From: Pseudevernia furfuracea
Taxonomy: Eukaryota; Ascomycota; Lecanoromycetes; Lecanorales; Parmeliaceae
DNA length: 64,000 nucleotides
Assembly: GCA_022315425.1 (NCBI GenBank)
Contig: JAIUPT010000041.1
Coordinates: 558,001 to 622,000, forward strand
Direction: 5' to 3'
Positions 33,377 through 44,689 of this stretch are shown here, piece by piece. The notes beneath the pieces were generated by a model that worked only from the letters and a program-made list of their open reading frames with translations, had not been told where the DNA came from and did no database searches. Both the position numbers and the translations under genes were made by a program. Every line of letters starts with the position of its first letter. The first letter of the stretch is position 1.

Positions 33377-35263
33377 TTGTTTTCCAGCCGGTACCCCTCC
33401 CATAGCTCGGTAGCAAGTAACGCTTCCCTTCTGGCCGACAGGTTTGACAGGCCGGTGAGGCCGCCTCGATTGACTTTCATATGTACGTTGCTTTAGTCTG
33501 CGTTTCTTTATGATCTGGGCACTTGGCTGATTGATTACCTTCGTTCTAGCAAACTTGTGTCTGATTTCCTAGCCCGTCGACGGAATCGTGGAGTGACAGG
33601 TGGTGATATTCGATCTTCGTTGGGAGCCATCAATGGCATGGCGGCTGTATCTGGCCGACGATGTGAGCGAGGATGGCTGACCCAGTTGCTTAGTTGTTCA
33701 CTAGTCAGCAGCAAGTTCGACACGAATGGAATGAATAGGTGAGTGCGTACGCAGTGTCATCGTCGCTATAGGCGCCGATGATGAGGAGAGAGCAAAGCAG
33801 GCAACTTATTAGATGGAAGAAGTACATCGAATGTGGGAACAATAAGAACTGTTTCAAGACGACAGCAGACATTGGATTGTGGGGTTTGAGGCTTTTTTGT
33901 TTGTTTTTCACATCGACCCTTACTAAAAAACTAACAGAAATAAGAGTACACCACCACTTAAGTCAACGGCTTAAGTTGTGGGCTCAATTCACGGGCTTGA
34001 TAGAGAACAGTTCATGGCTATACTCTCCGTAGTGCATGTGAGACAAGATGAAGATATGAAGGTTTTGGCTGATCAGCCTCAGAAACCCTATATTCCACAT
34101 AAATCTTCAAGATTCAGGAGAAGACGGCAATTTCAAGGCATCGACGGACAATCTGAGTTGAAGCACAGATGGATTGGACAGCAAAATCTGGCTTACATCT
34201 ACCTGCTCACATCTACCATTTAACCCATTCAGTAGTAACATAGAAGTAAGCGCGAGAGTGGCACTAATCTTGTACGAACAGTGAAAACCTGGTCGTTGTT
34301 CTTTAAGAGAGGAATACCTCCTTGTCGTGATGCCGACCACTCGTTGAAGCCCAACTTTTGGTCTTAGGTTTCCGCCGTCTGACCAACCTATGTCTCGGGA
34401 GATGTTTTTTTCTGCTTTCTTGAGTCATATCACGCTTCGCCAAATTTCAGGCTGATGCGTTGAAGGAAAAATTCTGGCGCGCGATTATTCCCATAAATTG
34501 TTCGTCACAGGTATCTTTGCATAAACCGCTCGCTTCCATTGTTTTGTTGATGTTTTTGGTTAGGGTTTCTTTGAATTTAACCGACCTCGTGCAATGGCTG
34601 TTGGAGTCAATGAAGATTGAAGATATTGCTTGTGTGAAGCTGGCATATCATGTGTTGGTATGTACTGCCGTTATTTTTCCGTTGAGCTAGGTACACCGGA
34701 AGGCAGACAGCTGTACAGTGTGAGCGGCCAACAGTACATGCATGGGGTATGGGGGGGCCAATTCAGTCGTCCAGGCAGCCAATTAGCTGCTGCAAGGCTG
34801 AAGCAAGTCAATGCAGGGCTCATCGAAAAGCCAATGTTAATGCAGACTCTGCATTAATACCGCAGAGTCTCTTGACGTTTGCGGCCGCAGGGAGGCGGCA
34901 TGCACGGTAAGAGTCATGATCTGTTCTTGGGGAAGCTCCATAGAAAGGGCGGAAATAGAAAACCACTCTCAATTGGATGGCTAAGATTAGGCTCATGTAC
35001 GATGTCGATAGCTCCTGAATTGCTATGGAGAGTGAACGAACGAAGTAGAAGTGGGTGCCTTGAAGAAGGCGCTTGCAAGGAGGCTGTGTGCCAGACTCGC
35101 ATGCATGTTGCATGCAACGTCTACGAGTAGATTGAGCTGTGACCTGTTTTGATCGGCGTCGAGAAGGCCGTGCATTTAGGGCCTTACCTATGTATGGTGT
35201 TACTGTGAGAGTCTTTTTCTTCAGCTGAAGTTGCCTGTTACATTTCAATCAAATGAACAAAAG
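33377..35263. other. Intergenic, no gene recognised
   Basis: Nearly 1.9 kb. Short frames on both strands lack motifs and good splice partners. It includes the promoter of the lipase gene at its right end. Confidence 0.4.
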
Positions 35264-37141
35264 ATGACTGAGACGGCGAGGAAGAAGAATCTTGGGGTGA
35301 GAAAGCCGAAACGGACAATGCGGAAACAGCTCGCCAAGACATCCCCTCCATCCCCACCAATGGCATCCTCTACCCCTCCAAGCAGCCCACCATTGCCATT
35401 GCGGACACGACCAGAACCTCAACTTGACCAACCTCCTCGATATTCCCTTTTGTTTCCTCCGGAGCAGATAAGCCTGCCCCAACGGCCCCGTCAGCCCTTG
35501 CCCCCACCTTCGCATACCTTCTCCCCAACCTCAAGTAGTCTTCTCCCGCCACCAGCAACAAGCAGTGGCTTCCAGACTGCCTCATCACACGCGGGCCTCG
35601 CCAGACCAATTATCAACTCAGAGTGTCCCGTCAATGATACCTTCGTGGAGCAGCAACGGCCAAGTCTGGAGGCTATAGCCCACGAAGCTCTCCGCGATCT
35701 CATCTCAACAAAGTTCGACTCAGTCATAACCTCAATCGATGGCGAACGATTTGCTGGAGACGAGCAAGATTTAGTAATACAGGATGATGAACAGTCGGGT
35801 ATCAGAGGCGGATGGGGTTTGGGAAGTCGACAGGTGTCTCGAAGCGCCAACAGAGCCATATCTACAGCAGTCGTCGGTACAAACCACTTCGCTAAGGCTA
35901 ACCTATATGCAAATTCAAGATTGCCGCCCAATCTCCCCCCGTTGCAACTGTAAGGCTCCCCGCTCTGCTAGGTTCATGTCGCTGGTCTGGCTGCTGACGG
36001 CGAGAATCTAGTTATTTAGCGTCATACCCTCTGCTATGCCTTGCAGCACAATACTCGCAACGAGCATACAGTAAGCCAACAGGGGATGAGCGGGAAGCTT
36101 TCGTCAACGCGGACTGGCGGATGGGCACTAAAGCCATGGTCATCAAATCTATGCCCATCGACGATATGAATTGTGTGGTGTTTGCCATACGTGGGAGCCA
36201 GACCTTCATGGATTGGGCCGTGAATCTGAACTCGGCACCCGTGTCACCCAATGACTTTTTGGTAATCACATACGTAAATTTTCCTCATATAAAAAGCTCA
36301 CTATTCTTAAGGATGATCCCGGCAACCTCTGCCACTCAGGCTTTTTATCCGTAGCCCGCAAGATGATCAAGCCAGTGGCTGCCCGTCTTCGATCTCTACT
36401 TGCGGAGAACCCTGCCCGCAGCAGTTGCTCCCTACTAATGACGGGCCACTCCGCAGGCGGAGCAGTGGCAAGTCTACTCTACGCCCATATGCTTGCGGAG
36501 CAGGTGAAATCAGAGCTCAACACCCTGACTAGCTGTGCGTACTCGTGGCTATGCTCCACCAGATAGTGACCCATGCAGACGATGGCTTACACTTTTTAGG
36601 CTTCAAGCGCATCCATTGCCTCACTTTTGGCACGCCACCAATTTCGCTCCTCCCACTTACGAAGCCTCCTACCTTCCGCTACAAGAAGTCCCTCTTCATG
36701 TCATTCATAAACGAAGGCGACCCAGTTCCTCGAGCAGATAAAGCCTACGTCCGCTCTCTGCTCAATCTCTATGCCTCACCTGCCCCAGGCCATAAGTGCA
36801 TTCCATCTTTACCTGTACTGAAGCCTTGCAAGCGGAAGGCGAAGCCCAAGAAGGCAACAGGCCAGCGCAACAATGCTCTAAGCGCACTTCACACACCTGT
36901 ACAAGCTCCCGTGTGGAGAGTTCCAGCTGGCGCGCTGTCGAATGCTGGGCGCTTGGTCGTGCTAAGGGAGAACAATAACTCCACTACTGGTGCGGAGGGT
37001 GATATCAAAGCAGAGATCACTTGCGATCAGGAGTTGAGGGGAGTGGTCTTTGGAGATCCCGTAATGCATATGATGAAGGTTTACGCGAGAAGGGTGGAGA
37101 TCCTGGCGACCAAAGCTGTCACTGCTAAGATATGGGGCTGA
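35264..37141 (+). CDS. Class 3 (fungal-type) lipase, 566 aa
   Basis: Four exons: 35264-35949, 36012-36261, 36312-36534, 36600-37141. The first 130 residues are Pro/Ser-rich and likely disordered. The lipase core starts at LLCLAAQYSQRAYS, has the oxyanion region CVVFAIRGSQTFMDW, the nucleophile elbow TGHSAGGAVAS (Ser about 359), and a catalytic Asp candidate in INEGDPVPRA. KRIHCLTFGTPP links them as in Pfam Lipase_3. No signal peptide is visible, which points to an intracellular enzyme acting on lipid, similar to other cytosolic fungal class 3 lipases. The third intron contains an in-frame stop, so splicing is required. The start at 35264 is the first ATG in frame. Confidence 0.9.
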
Positions 37142-38099
37142 ATACCCACGAAGGGAACAGGCTACTAAATGACTGGGCGTCGATGGGGCTAATTGGATGC
37201 CATGGAGAATTACGGATTGGCTAGCTTGGCCGGAGTTATGACGTTACGACTTCTGCATGGATGATGTCTTTACGATTCGATGTTTGAGCATCTATACGCG
37301 CCTCTGAAGCTCAATTTCGCGGGATTCTCGTAGAGTGGAGGCCAATTCAAGAGCTATTCAAGTCGTGGATGGGACATTTGTTCCTGGAGTTAGGCGGGAT
37401 GCCTTTGATGATCTATCTTTTTTAATTTAACCCAGTCAATGTAACAAGTCCACTGACCAACGCGCAAAGTCTTTTGATGCCAAGCTAAGCATCTAGGTAT
37501 ATTGGAAAACGTGGAACGCACGCTAGAATCCGATCGGCAACAGCCGTTTCACGTTCTACGCGCCCTCGACCTCTGGTTTTTGAAAACTCCAATCCGCCAG
37601 ATTTGTGGATGGTAAGTGAGTGTGGGTGAGGGGGTTGTGATGTTTAGGAGAGGAGGCAGTAATATGGTGGAATGAGAAGGAGGACTGGACGTGAGGATCT
37701 GGATGATAATAATGAGTAAGAAATGCAGCAAAAGAAAGAAAAAGAACGTCCAGCAGGCCTTGGCAGCCAAGGCTCACCCCCTGCCAAACCGCCCACCAGA
37801 CTACCCATATTCGATACACCCTCGCTTATTCTGTTCCCATTGCGTTTAGCTTACACTAACCGTTCACGAACTCTCAAGCTATCAAGGACGCCATGGCTCT
37901 TTTCGGGGGCCGTGAATTGCCCCTTCGAGCGTTAAAGAAACTTATGGTCCGATGTTATCGATGTTAGCTGTGAGGGGAAAACACATAATAAAACCCAGGG
38001 TCCCTTTTCATCCTTATTCATTCGGATCTCGTATCCTATCGACACCATCAAAAGCTCTCTCCTAAAAAGTCCCAACCAAGACTCTCTCCACCCGGCAAG
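37142..38099. other. Intergenic, promoter of the small secreted protein at its right end
   Basis: No coding sequence recognised. CT-rich leader at 38041-38099. Confidence 0.4.
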
Positions 38100-38664
38100 A
38101 TGCAACCCGGCCTCCTTCAAACTCTCATCGCTACCCTCGCCCTCCCTCTCGCCGCCGCTCTTCAAACCATCTACTTTGGGGAAATTGGCGCCTCTGGGGT
38201 GTACGTATCTCCCTAGCCATTCCCCAGCAACCCAGATAGTTACCAAACGCATCTCGTACATCATTCGGAGAAGGGCGCTCTTTCATCACCCCAAAATTGA
38301 CTGGAAGAGACCCCTCTCTAACCCGATGGCGCACACCAACAGACCAGCCCAATGCATCGCCTTCTTCTCCGACAGCGACCCCTGCAACGACGGCACCACT
38401 TTCGGCCCCCTCTACTGCGAAGGCAACTTCTGCAATCAGAACATCACCATTTTAGGTCACGGGGACATTGCCTTCACCGGCTGCAAACCCGTCAGCGGCG
38501 CCGTGGCCGAAGAGATTCCCATCGGGGTCTCGGATGGCGGCGCGCCGGCGCTGAAGTGCAAACGGGCGGCGAACCCACCGGGTGGTGTGGACGGCGCCTA
38601 TGCCGTGTGCAATACGGGCTCCGTGCACGGGGGGTTCGTCAACGTGGACGCGTATTGCTCGTAG
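38100..38664 (+). CDS. Small secreted cysteine-rich protein, 140 aa (effector candidate)
   Basis: Two exons: 38100-38200 and 38343-38664, with a 142-bp intron starting GTACGT. Residues 1-21 (MQPGLLQTLIATLALPLAAA) form a signal peptide. The mature part has eight cysteines, all in exon 2: PAQC, DPC, LYC, NFC, TGC, LKC, AVC and YC at the C-terminus (the penultimate residue). Even number, small size and secretion fit disulfide-stabilised fungal effectors or antimicrobial proteins; no family is recognised. One N-glycosylation site (NIT) is visible. Without the short first exon the gene would look like an internal ORF with no secretion signal. Confidence 0.75.
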
Positions 38665-40770
38665 GTTTTTGGGTTCGAGGATGAGGTGGACGGTGGGTAA
38701 TGGTCCTCTCGGTACCTTATGGTAAATTGCAAGGTGATAAGTGACGAGGTAGCTTCCACTTCTGAACCTCTTGCCTCGGTGCTTTCTCTGTATTTGGCCT
38801 GTATTTGCCTCTATACCTGGACCTCTCACGGCGCGGTGTTGATATCTGTCGAGACTCTGATTGCGCCTGCGTCTCTTTTGAACCCTCCGGTGGCAGCAGG
38901 ACTAAGAGCTGCCCTTCCACGCCGCTCTGCAAGTCCTTATCGTAGATTGCAGGTGAAGGTACTATCTTGCATTCAAATGTAAGCTGATTGGAGATGAGTA
39001 TACCTTCTACCAAGATTACTTTCAACACCAAAAAGCCATGGAGCGGAATTGCGAGCGGATATCATTTCGATCAGATCAGCAGTCTTAATCCTTTTCACTT
39101 ACATTGCGTTCGTCCATCAATGATCTACCGTGCAAACAATCTTTGCGTCTGTTAACATCCGCAGACGAAATGGACTATCTTCAGCGTCAGCAGCCTAACC
39201 GATGCTCATCCTGCCCATGGCAGCAGGGCCATTACGTGCAGCGTCCGTCCCGCTCAAAAAGCCCTCTCTCGTCTGCGGATGATCCTCCCCGAGTTGCGCG
39301 CGAATACAGCACCGCCGCTTTTTCCGAACAAAACGTTCAGCTTCGCCTCCGTCGTCTTCCCGTGATGCCATGGAGGGAGCTCGAGGAAGCCAATACTTTT
39401 GAGTCAGCTTCAGGCTTTAGCAACACCCTCGCCCGCTTTCCTTTTCAATCCAACCGTCGTCTTCTCGGGTAGTTTCCCTGGCTTCTTCGCACAATTTTCT
39501 GCCTTGCTTGCGGAAACAGGAGCGCTTGGTTTGTGAATTGCGGCCTGGTGTTGCGACGTGAAGTGGGCCCGGAGCTGCTTTTCGGATACTCTCGGTGGGT
39601 GCGCGAAATGAGCTTCTCCGGCTTCACACTTGAGCGGTGCGGTTGCAGAACGGAGGATGCCCCAGATTATGTGTCGCTAGTTGTGTTGGTCATCATGTAG
39701 TTAGGACCAAACAAACACCCCCTCTCGAGGCACTGCAGCGCTCGGCGAAGGAATTTCTTTTTCGCCTTCTCGTAGTGTCCCATTCGTAGCATATATAGAG
39801 CTCCTAGGCTATTGTACAATTTTCGGCCGTGAAAGGAGAGAGACATGGGGGATCTCCGTCTTTTCCGTCACAACTTTTTTCCCCGGTGAAGAGCCCTGAC
39901 ACGATTTTTCTGGCCTCATTTAGCCAGCAGCAAAAAGACCGGCCGAGTCGCTCCACTGATATCCTCACCCCATACATAACCCCCCGTGTCTCCAGCATCA
40001 CGTACTCGCGAGGGTCTATTTTTTCCACATCAGGGGAATCCCGGCTGAATCTCGCTCACGATGACAAGGACTGGACAGTCTCAATAATCCTTGGATCAAG
40101 TAAGAAAAAAGTATGCGGGGGCGGAAAAATTTTACGATGTGGGTGGGGAAAGGCGTCTGTGATATATGATTCGCTGTTTTCTTTTTGTTACGATGGTTGC
40201 ATTGTGACATGAGGTGATTATTATTGTTGCACTGTTTGCGCGTTGGTGTTTCCGTTAGGTGCGGGCGGTCCAATTTGGGGATATGGTAGGACCTCTCTCG
40301 TCACTTTATCTGTGTTTTTTTTTTGGTGTGTAGTTTCGTTGATTTCTGGCGAGGAGTGTTGTGTGTATTTAGTTGAGTATGTGTGTGTGTGTTTGAAAAG
40401 GTGTCTATGATCTATGATTTTTTTTTAGGCCGGGGGTATGGATGGAGGGAGGATGGTCTTGGGACAGCACTGGAGAGATTGCTTTCTTTTTCTTTTCAAG
40501 CGGTCTTATGGTATCCATGCATTCAATTTTGTACTATACGTGAAACATTGGGTCTAGGGAATATCATCATGCAGCACTTTGGTTGCATCCGCGGAGAAAA
40601 ACAAGATGTCAGGGAGCTCGATCCAGCCTGTGTCATTACTAGACATTCGCCAATACTTGTGTCCAGGGGCCCACGCTAGTACACGAGGAATAAGTGGCCG
40701 CATAAGTGACTTCACTTGGCGAGGCACTTGACGAGGCAGTACATGCACACTGGGAACTACTCAGATGGAA
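38665..40770. other. Intergenic, no gene recognised
   Basis: 2.1 kb between two secreted-protein genes (convergent). An open frame at 39104-39472 has no motif. T-rich runs near 40315-40322 and 40420-40427. Confidence 0.4.
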
Positions 40771-42111
40771 TTAGCTTTCCGTTAGCTTGCTGCCGTTCTT
40801 CCGAGAGCAGGATTCGGAGTGTGAAGGGAGAGGAACTGACGAGGTAGAAACGCATGATCCTGTAAGTGTCTGGATATCTAGGTAGGATGTGTAGGAAAGG
40901 GTCGTGCTGGATGGGCAAGGAAGCGCTGGAGTAATTTGGCTTGTGGTACCGGAACCGGAGCAAGCGCAGTGGCCGGGTTGATTAGGGACTGGTCCGCCCA
41001 CAACTCGTGGCTTTAGTGGACTCCTGGAAAGTAAACAGGCATCAGTTGGATGGATTGTCCGTCATTACGGCTAGTACATCAGCAGACTTACGTATAGGAG
41101 CACGTCGCGGGGACGGTGGTCGGGATTGGGTAGCCCAGGCAGGGATTGTTGTCCTGATACTCTTCGAGAGGATTGTCCTTCAGCCACGCAGTACAGTCGC
41201 AGCCTATCACGTCGTTCTCGAAGCTTTGTACGCGGCAGGAGGGGAAGTCTTCGGAACCAGGAGGGCTACAAGTCTGCCCGGGTTGCAGGACGCGAACTAG
41301 GGGCCCGAGGTCCGAGCTTTGCGCGGAACCCCAGTGATTGAGACACGTGCAGCCTTCCATGACGCCTTGTTCTTGATAACCTTGATAAGCCGACATTGCT
41401 CTACAGGGTGTCAGAATGAGTTCCTAATAAGAGGCTTGGTTGGGAGGGAGGCATACACTGTAACGCAGTTTGCAGGAGCAGTAATCCCGAGACTTGCAGG
41501 TCCACAATTTGCACCTGGGGAAGGGAGAAGGGTTGTCACGGGTTCGCTATTGCAAGAACAGATGCTGCTAGATCTGTACGTTGGCTAAGTCAGCGAATAC
41601 ACCAATTTATCTTGAGCAACGACAAGATTGCCATACGCCACTGAACACGTCATTTGCTGCACCGAAGTTGGGGATGGTGGTGGCGTCGGAGTTGAAGTCG
41701 CAATACACGTGCTCGGCGTTATTGAGGAGGCCTGAGACGCCGCAAAAGTGCAAGCACCTGCTGCGGCAGCGTATGAACCGCTCACGGTTAATGTGCTCGT
41801 GACTGTGCCTAGTACAGCGATAAACGGGGGGTCTGTCACTTGGGGAGGCAGGAGTGGATATACGGTCACAGTCGAGAGTGAAGCGCATTCACAAAAGACA
41901 GACGGGCAGAGATTAGTGTTCGTACCGGGAGAATTGCGATAGATCAGTTGACTGGTCTTGCAACGGCGCATCAACATTGACGAGGAGAGACTTACGTAGC
42001 AGAATTGCACCAGAATGAGAGTTGCCCACCAAAAACTTCCCCACCAAAAACTTCTGCTAAGGATACAGGAAAGAACCAGGTGAAAAAAAGGCAGTATGCA
42101 AGGAAAATCAT
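40771..42111 (-). CDS. Secreted cysteine-rich protein of unknown family, 367 aa
   Basis: Five exons join in phase: 42111-41996, 41951-41637, 41567-41457, 41400-41092, 41023-40771. The first exon encodes a signal peptide (MIFLAYCLFFTWFFPVSLA). The mature protein has 24 cysteines, many as CxC or CxCx: CPSVFCEC, CSICSC, GCTCLNHW, GCDCTAWLK, HCACSG. Between them are Ser/Thr/Pro-rich linkers (STPTPPPSPTS, SSTTLSYTS). Introns fall at similar phase (phase 2 at all four donors), which hints at module-by-module growth. I do not recognise the family. Secretion and O-glycosylated-type linkers suggest a cell-wall or extracellular role. The exon joins are my own inference from splice sites. Confidence 0.7.
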
Positions 42112-42389
42112 GATGGTGGTGGTTATGGGGCAGAATTGAAAAGAATAGCTCAAAGAGAGGATGGCTGCAGTGGATGTAGGATGAATGACTCCCAGTCCAC
42201 AAGGAGAATATTGGATGTAAGTTATCGGAATGACATGTCATTCTGAGCATTTTGGCTTCATATAATAAAAAGGGGAGATTGGCCTCCAACGAGACTCGTC
42301 GACTTGTGCCACGCAGTGACGCAACCAAGATGTCACAAGGTCACAACAGGCATAGCAGAAAGATGAAACAGGAATATCGATGAAGAAGT

Positions 42390-42641
42390 TGTTGGACACT
42401 TCATAATGACTTGGGAAACAACATATATTAAGATTATAGAGTACGAGAAGATCTACGGCTTTGTTTTAGCCTCTTCGTAAGGTACTTTAACTTGGCCTCA
42501 TAAAATCGGCTAAGGTATATTTAACTCTCGTATAAGGTAGTAAGGTAAGGTAAGGTACCTTAGCCATATAAAACTTAGAGTAGCCTCATTTCGTCAACGG
42601 ATCATCATTCTTCCGCTCCGCGCATCCAATCATTGTAACAA
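42390..42641 (+). repeat. Solo LTR, Copia-type
   Basis: 252 bp starting TGTTGGACAC and ending CATTGTAACA, with TGTTG/CAACA-type ends (one mismatch, TAACA). The right part matches the truncated LTR at 1826-1905 (GGATCATCATTCTTCCGC and GCGCATCCAA). No internal element follows. I see no clear 5-bp target duplication (GAAGT on the left, ATTTT on the right). It ends about 125 bp before the ATG of the dehydratase gene. Four copies of GGTAA near 42536-42560 lie inside it. Confidence 0.65.
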
Positions 42642-42764
42642 TTTTGGAGAGATAAACCCACAGCAGCTCTTTTGCTGGCTACCCAGTCCTCTTTTGATTT
42701 ATCCAGGGGCTCAATCTTGTCATGGCTTTGATGCTGTAGACAGAATAGTTGTTAAGACCTCCCA

Positions 42765-44689
42765 ATGGTTTTTTCTGCCCTCCGAGCCCGAGCGGCCTTC
42801 TCTCATACAATCCTCCCAAGATGTTTAGCACGACAGTCAGTATAGAAAACCCCACCATATCTGATGAGCATGTATTGACCCATTGCTAGAACACAAAGCC
42901 TCACTACCACCGCTAAGCGGAAAGCAGACTCTTCCGCGCCCCAGCTCAATAAAATTAGCCAGCATGTCACACAGCCAAAGTCGCAAGGCGCCTCACAGGC
43001 AATGCTGTACGCTACAGGCCTTGAGCCCTCAGACATGTCAAAAGCGCAAGTCGGGATATCATCAGTCTGGTACTCTGGCAATCCATGCAACATGCATCTC
43101 TTGGACCTCAACCACAGGATAAAAGAAGGGGTCGAGCGCACAGGGCTTATAGGGTACCAATTCAATACCATAGGAGTCAGTGATGCTATATCCATGGGCA
43201 CCAAGGGAATGCGATACTCTCTACAGTCAAGGGACTTGATTGCCGACTCGATTGAGACGGTCATGGGTGGCCAATGGTACGACGCAAATATATCAATACC
43301 CGGCTGTGACAAGAATATGCCGGGCGTTATCATGGCCATGGGACGCGTCAATCGACCTTCTTTGATGGTGTACGGTGGTACAATCAAGCCTGGATGCGCC
43401 GTTACACAAAACAATGCCGACATTGATATCGTCTCTGCTTTTCAAGCTTATGGACAATTCATCACTGGTGAGATCAATGAGGAACAGCGCTTCGACATCA
43501 TCAGACATGCTTGCCCTGGTGGAGGAGCTTGCGGAGGAATGTACACGGCTAATACGATGGCTACGGCTATTGAAGTCATGGGCATGACTCTCCCGGGTTC
43601 CTCATCCAACCCTGCCGAATCCAAAGCCAAACAGCTTGAATGTCTCGCCGCTGGTGGCGCCATCAAGAAGCTGTTGACCGAAGGCATACGACCGTCCGAT
43701 ATTCTCACTCGAGAAGCCTTTGAGAACGCCATGATCGTCGTCAACATCACTGGTGGCTCCACCAACGCCGTTCTTCATCTTATAGCCATCGCTCATGCCG
43801 TCGGCATCGACCTTACCATTGACGACTTCCAAAGCGTCAGTGATCGCACTCCGTTCCTCGCGGATCTCAAGCCGTCAGGCAAATATGTGATGGCTGATCT
43901 TCACACCATTGGCGGCACACCCGCCCTCCTCAAGTTGCTACTGAAAGAGGGGGTCATCACTGGTAAAGGCATGACAGTGACTGGTCAGACATTGGCCGAG
44001 AATCTCAAAAACTCGCCTGACTTCCCCTCCGACCAGACCATCATACGACCATTCAGCAACCCAATCAAGGAAACCGGCCACATCCAGATCCTCCGTGGAA
44101 GTCTCGCACCAGGAGGCTGCGTGGGCAAGATCACAGGCAAAGAGGGTATGCGCTTTGTCGGCAAAGCCAAAGTATTCGACTCAGAGGACGACATGGTACT
44201 CGCACTCGAAAAAGGGGCTATCAGGAAGGGTGAGAAAACCGTCGTCGTGATTCGCTACGAAGGACCCAAGGGTGGCCCAGGCATGCCCGAGATGTTGAAG
44301 CCGAGTTCCGCCATCATGGGCGCGGGTCTGGGAAAGGATGTGGCTTTGATCACAGACGGTAGATTCAGCGGTGGCAGTCATGGCTTTCTGATTGGACATA
44401 TAGTGCCGGAAGCGCAGGAAGGAGGGCCCATTGCATTGATTAGGGATGGTGATGAGGTTGTCATTGATGCCGAGACAAGGAAGCTGGATTTTCTTGTGGA
44501 TGAGAAGGAGGTCGAGAGGAGAAGAGGAGAGTGGATTCAGCCGGGACCGAAATACCAAAAGGGAACGCTGAAGAAGTATGCTAGGTATGCCACTTTTCCT
44601 TCCCTTCGCAACATGTGAGGAGTTGATGAGCTAACACATGGTACAGCATTGTCACAGACGCAAGCCATGGATGTATAACAGATTCTTAG
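42765..44689 (+). CDS. ilv3: Dihydroxy-acid dehydratase, mitochondrial, 602 aa
   Basis: Three exons: 42765-42835, 42890-44584, 44647-44689. The N-terminus MVFSALRARAAFSHTILPRC is basic and Ser/Ala-rich without acidic residues, a mitochondrial targeting sequence. The core has SSVWYSGNPCNMHLLDLN, IPGCDKNMPG, ACPGGGACGGMYTANTMA (iron-sulfur cysteines), GSTNAVLHLIAIAH, DGRFSGGSHGFLIGH and the C-terminal KYASIVTDASHGCITDS built across the last intron. The enzyme converts dihydroxy acids to 2-keto acids in valine and isoleucine synthesis, and gives pantothenate precursors. Length is normal for fungi. The first splice uses GTCAGT (42836); a neighbouring GTATAG would break the frame. Fungi may carry paralogues, so this need not be the only ILV3. 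Confidence 0.95.

Noticed and set aside
39104..39472. 122-codon open frame between the two secreted-protein genes
   Set aside because: Basic, Gln/Ser-rich sequence without motif; no evidence beyond an open frame.
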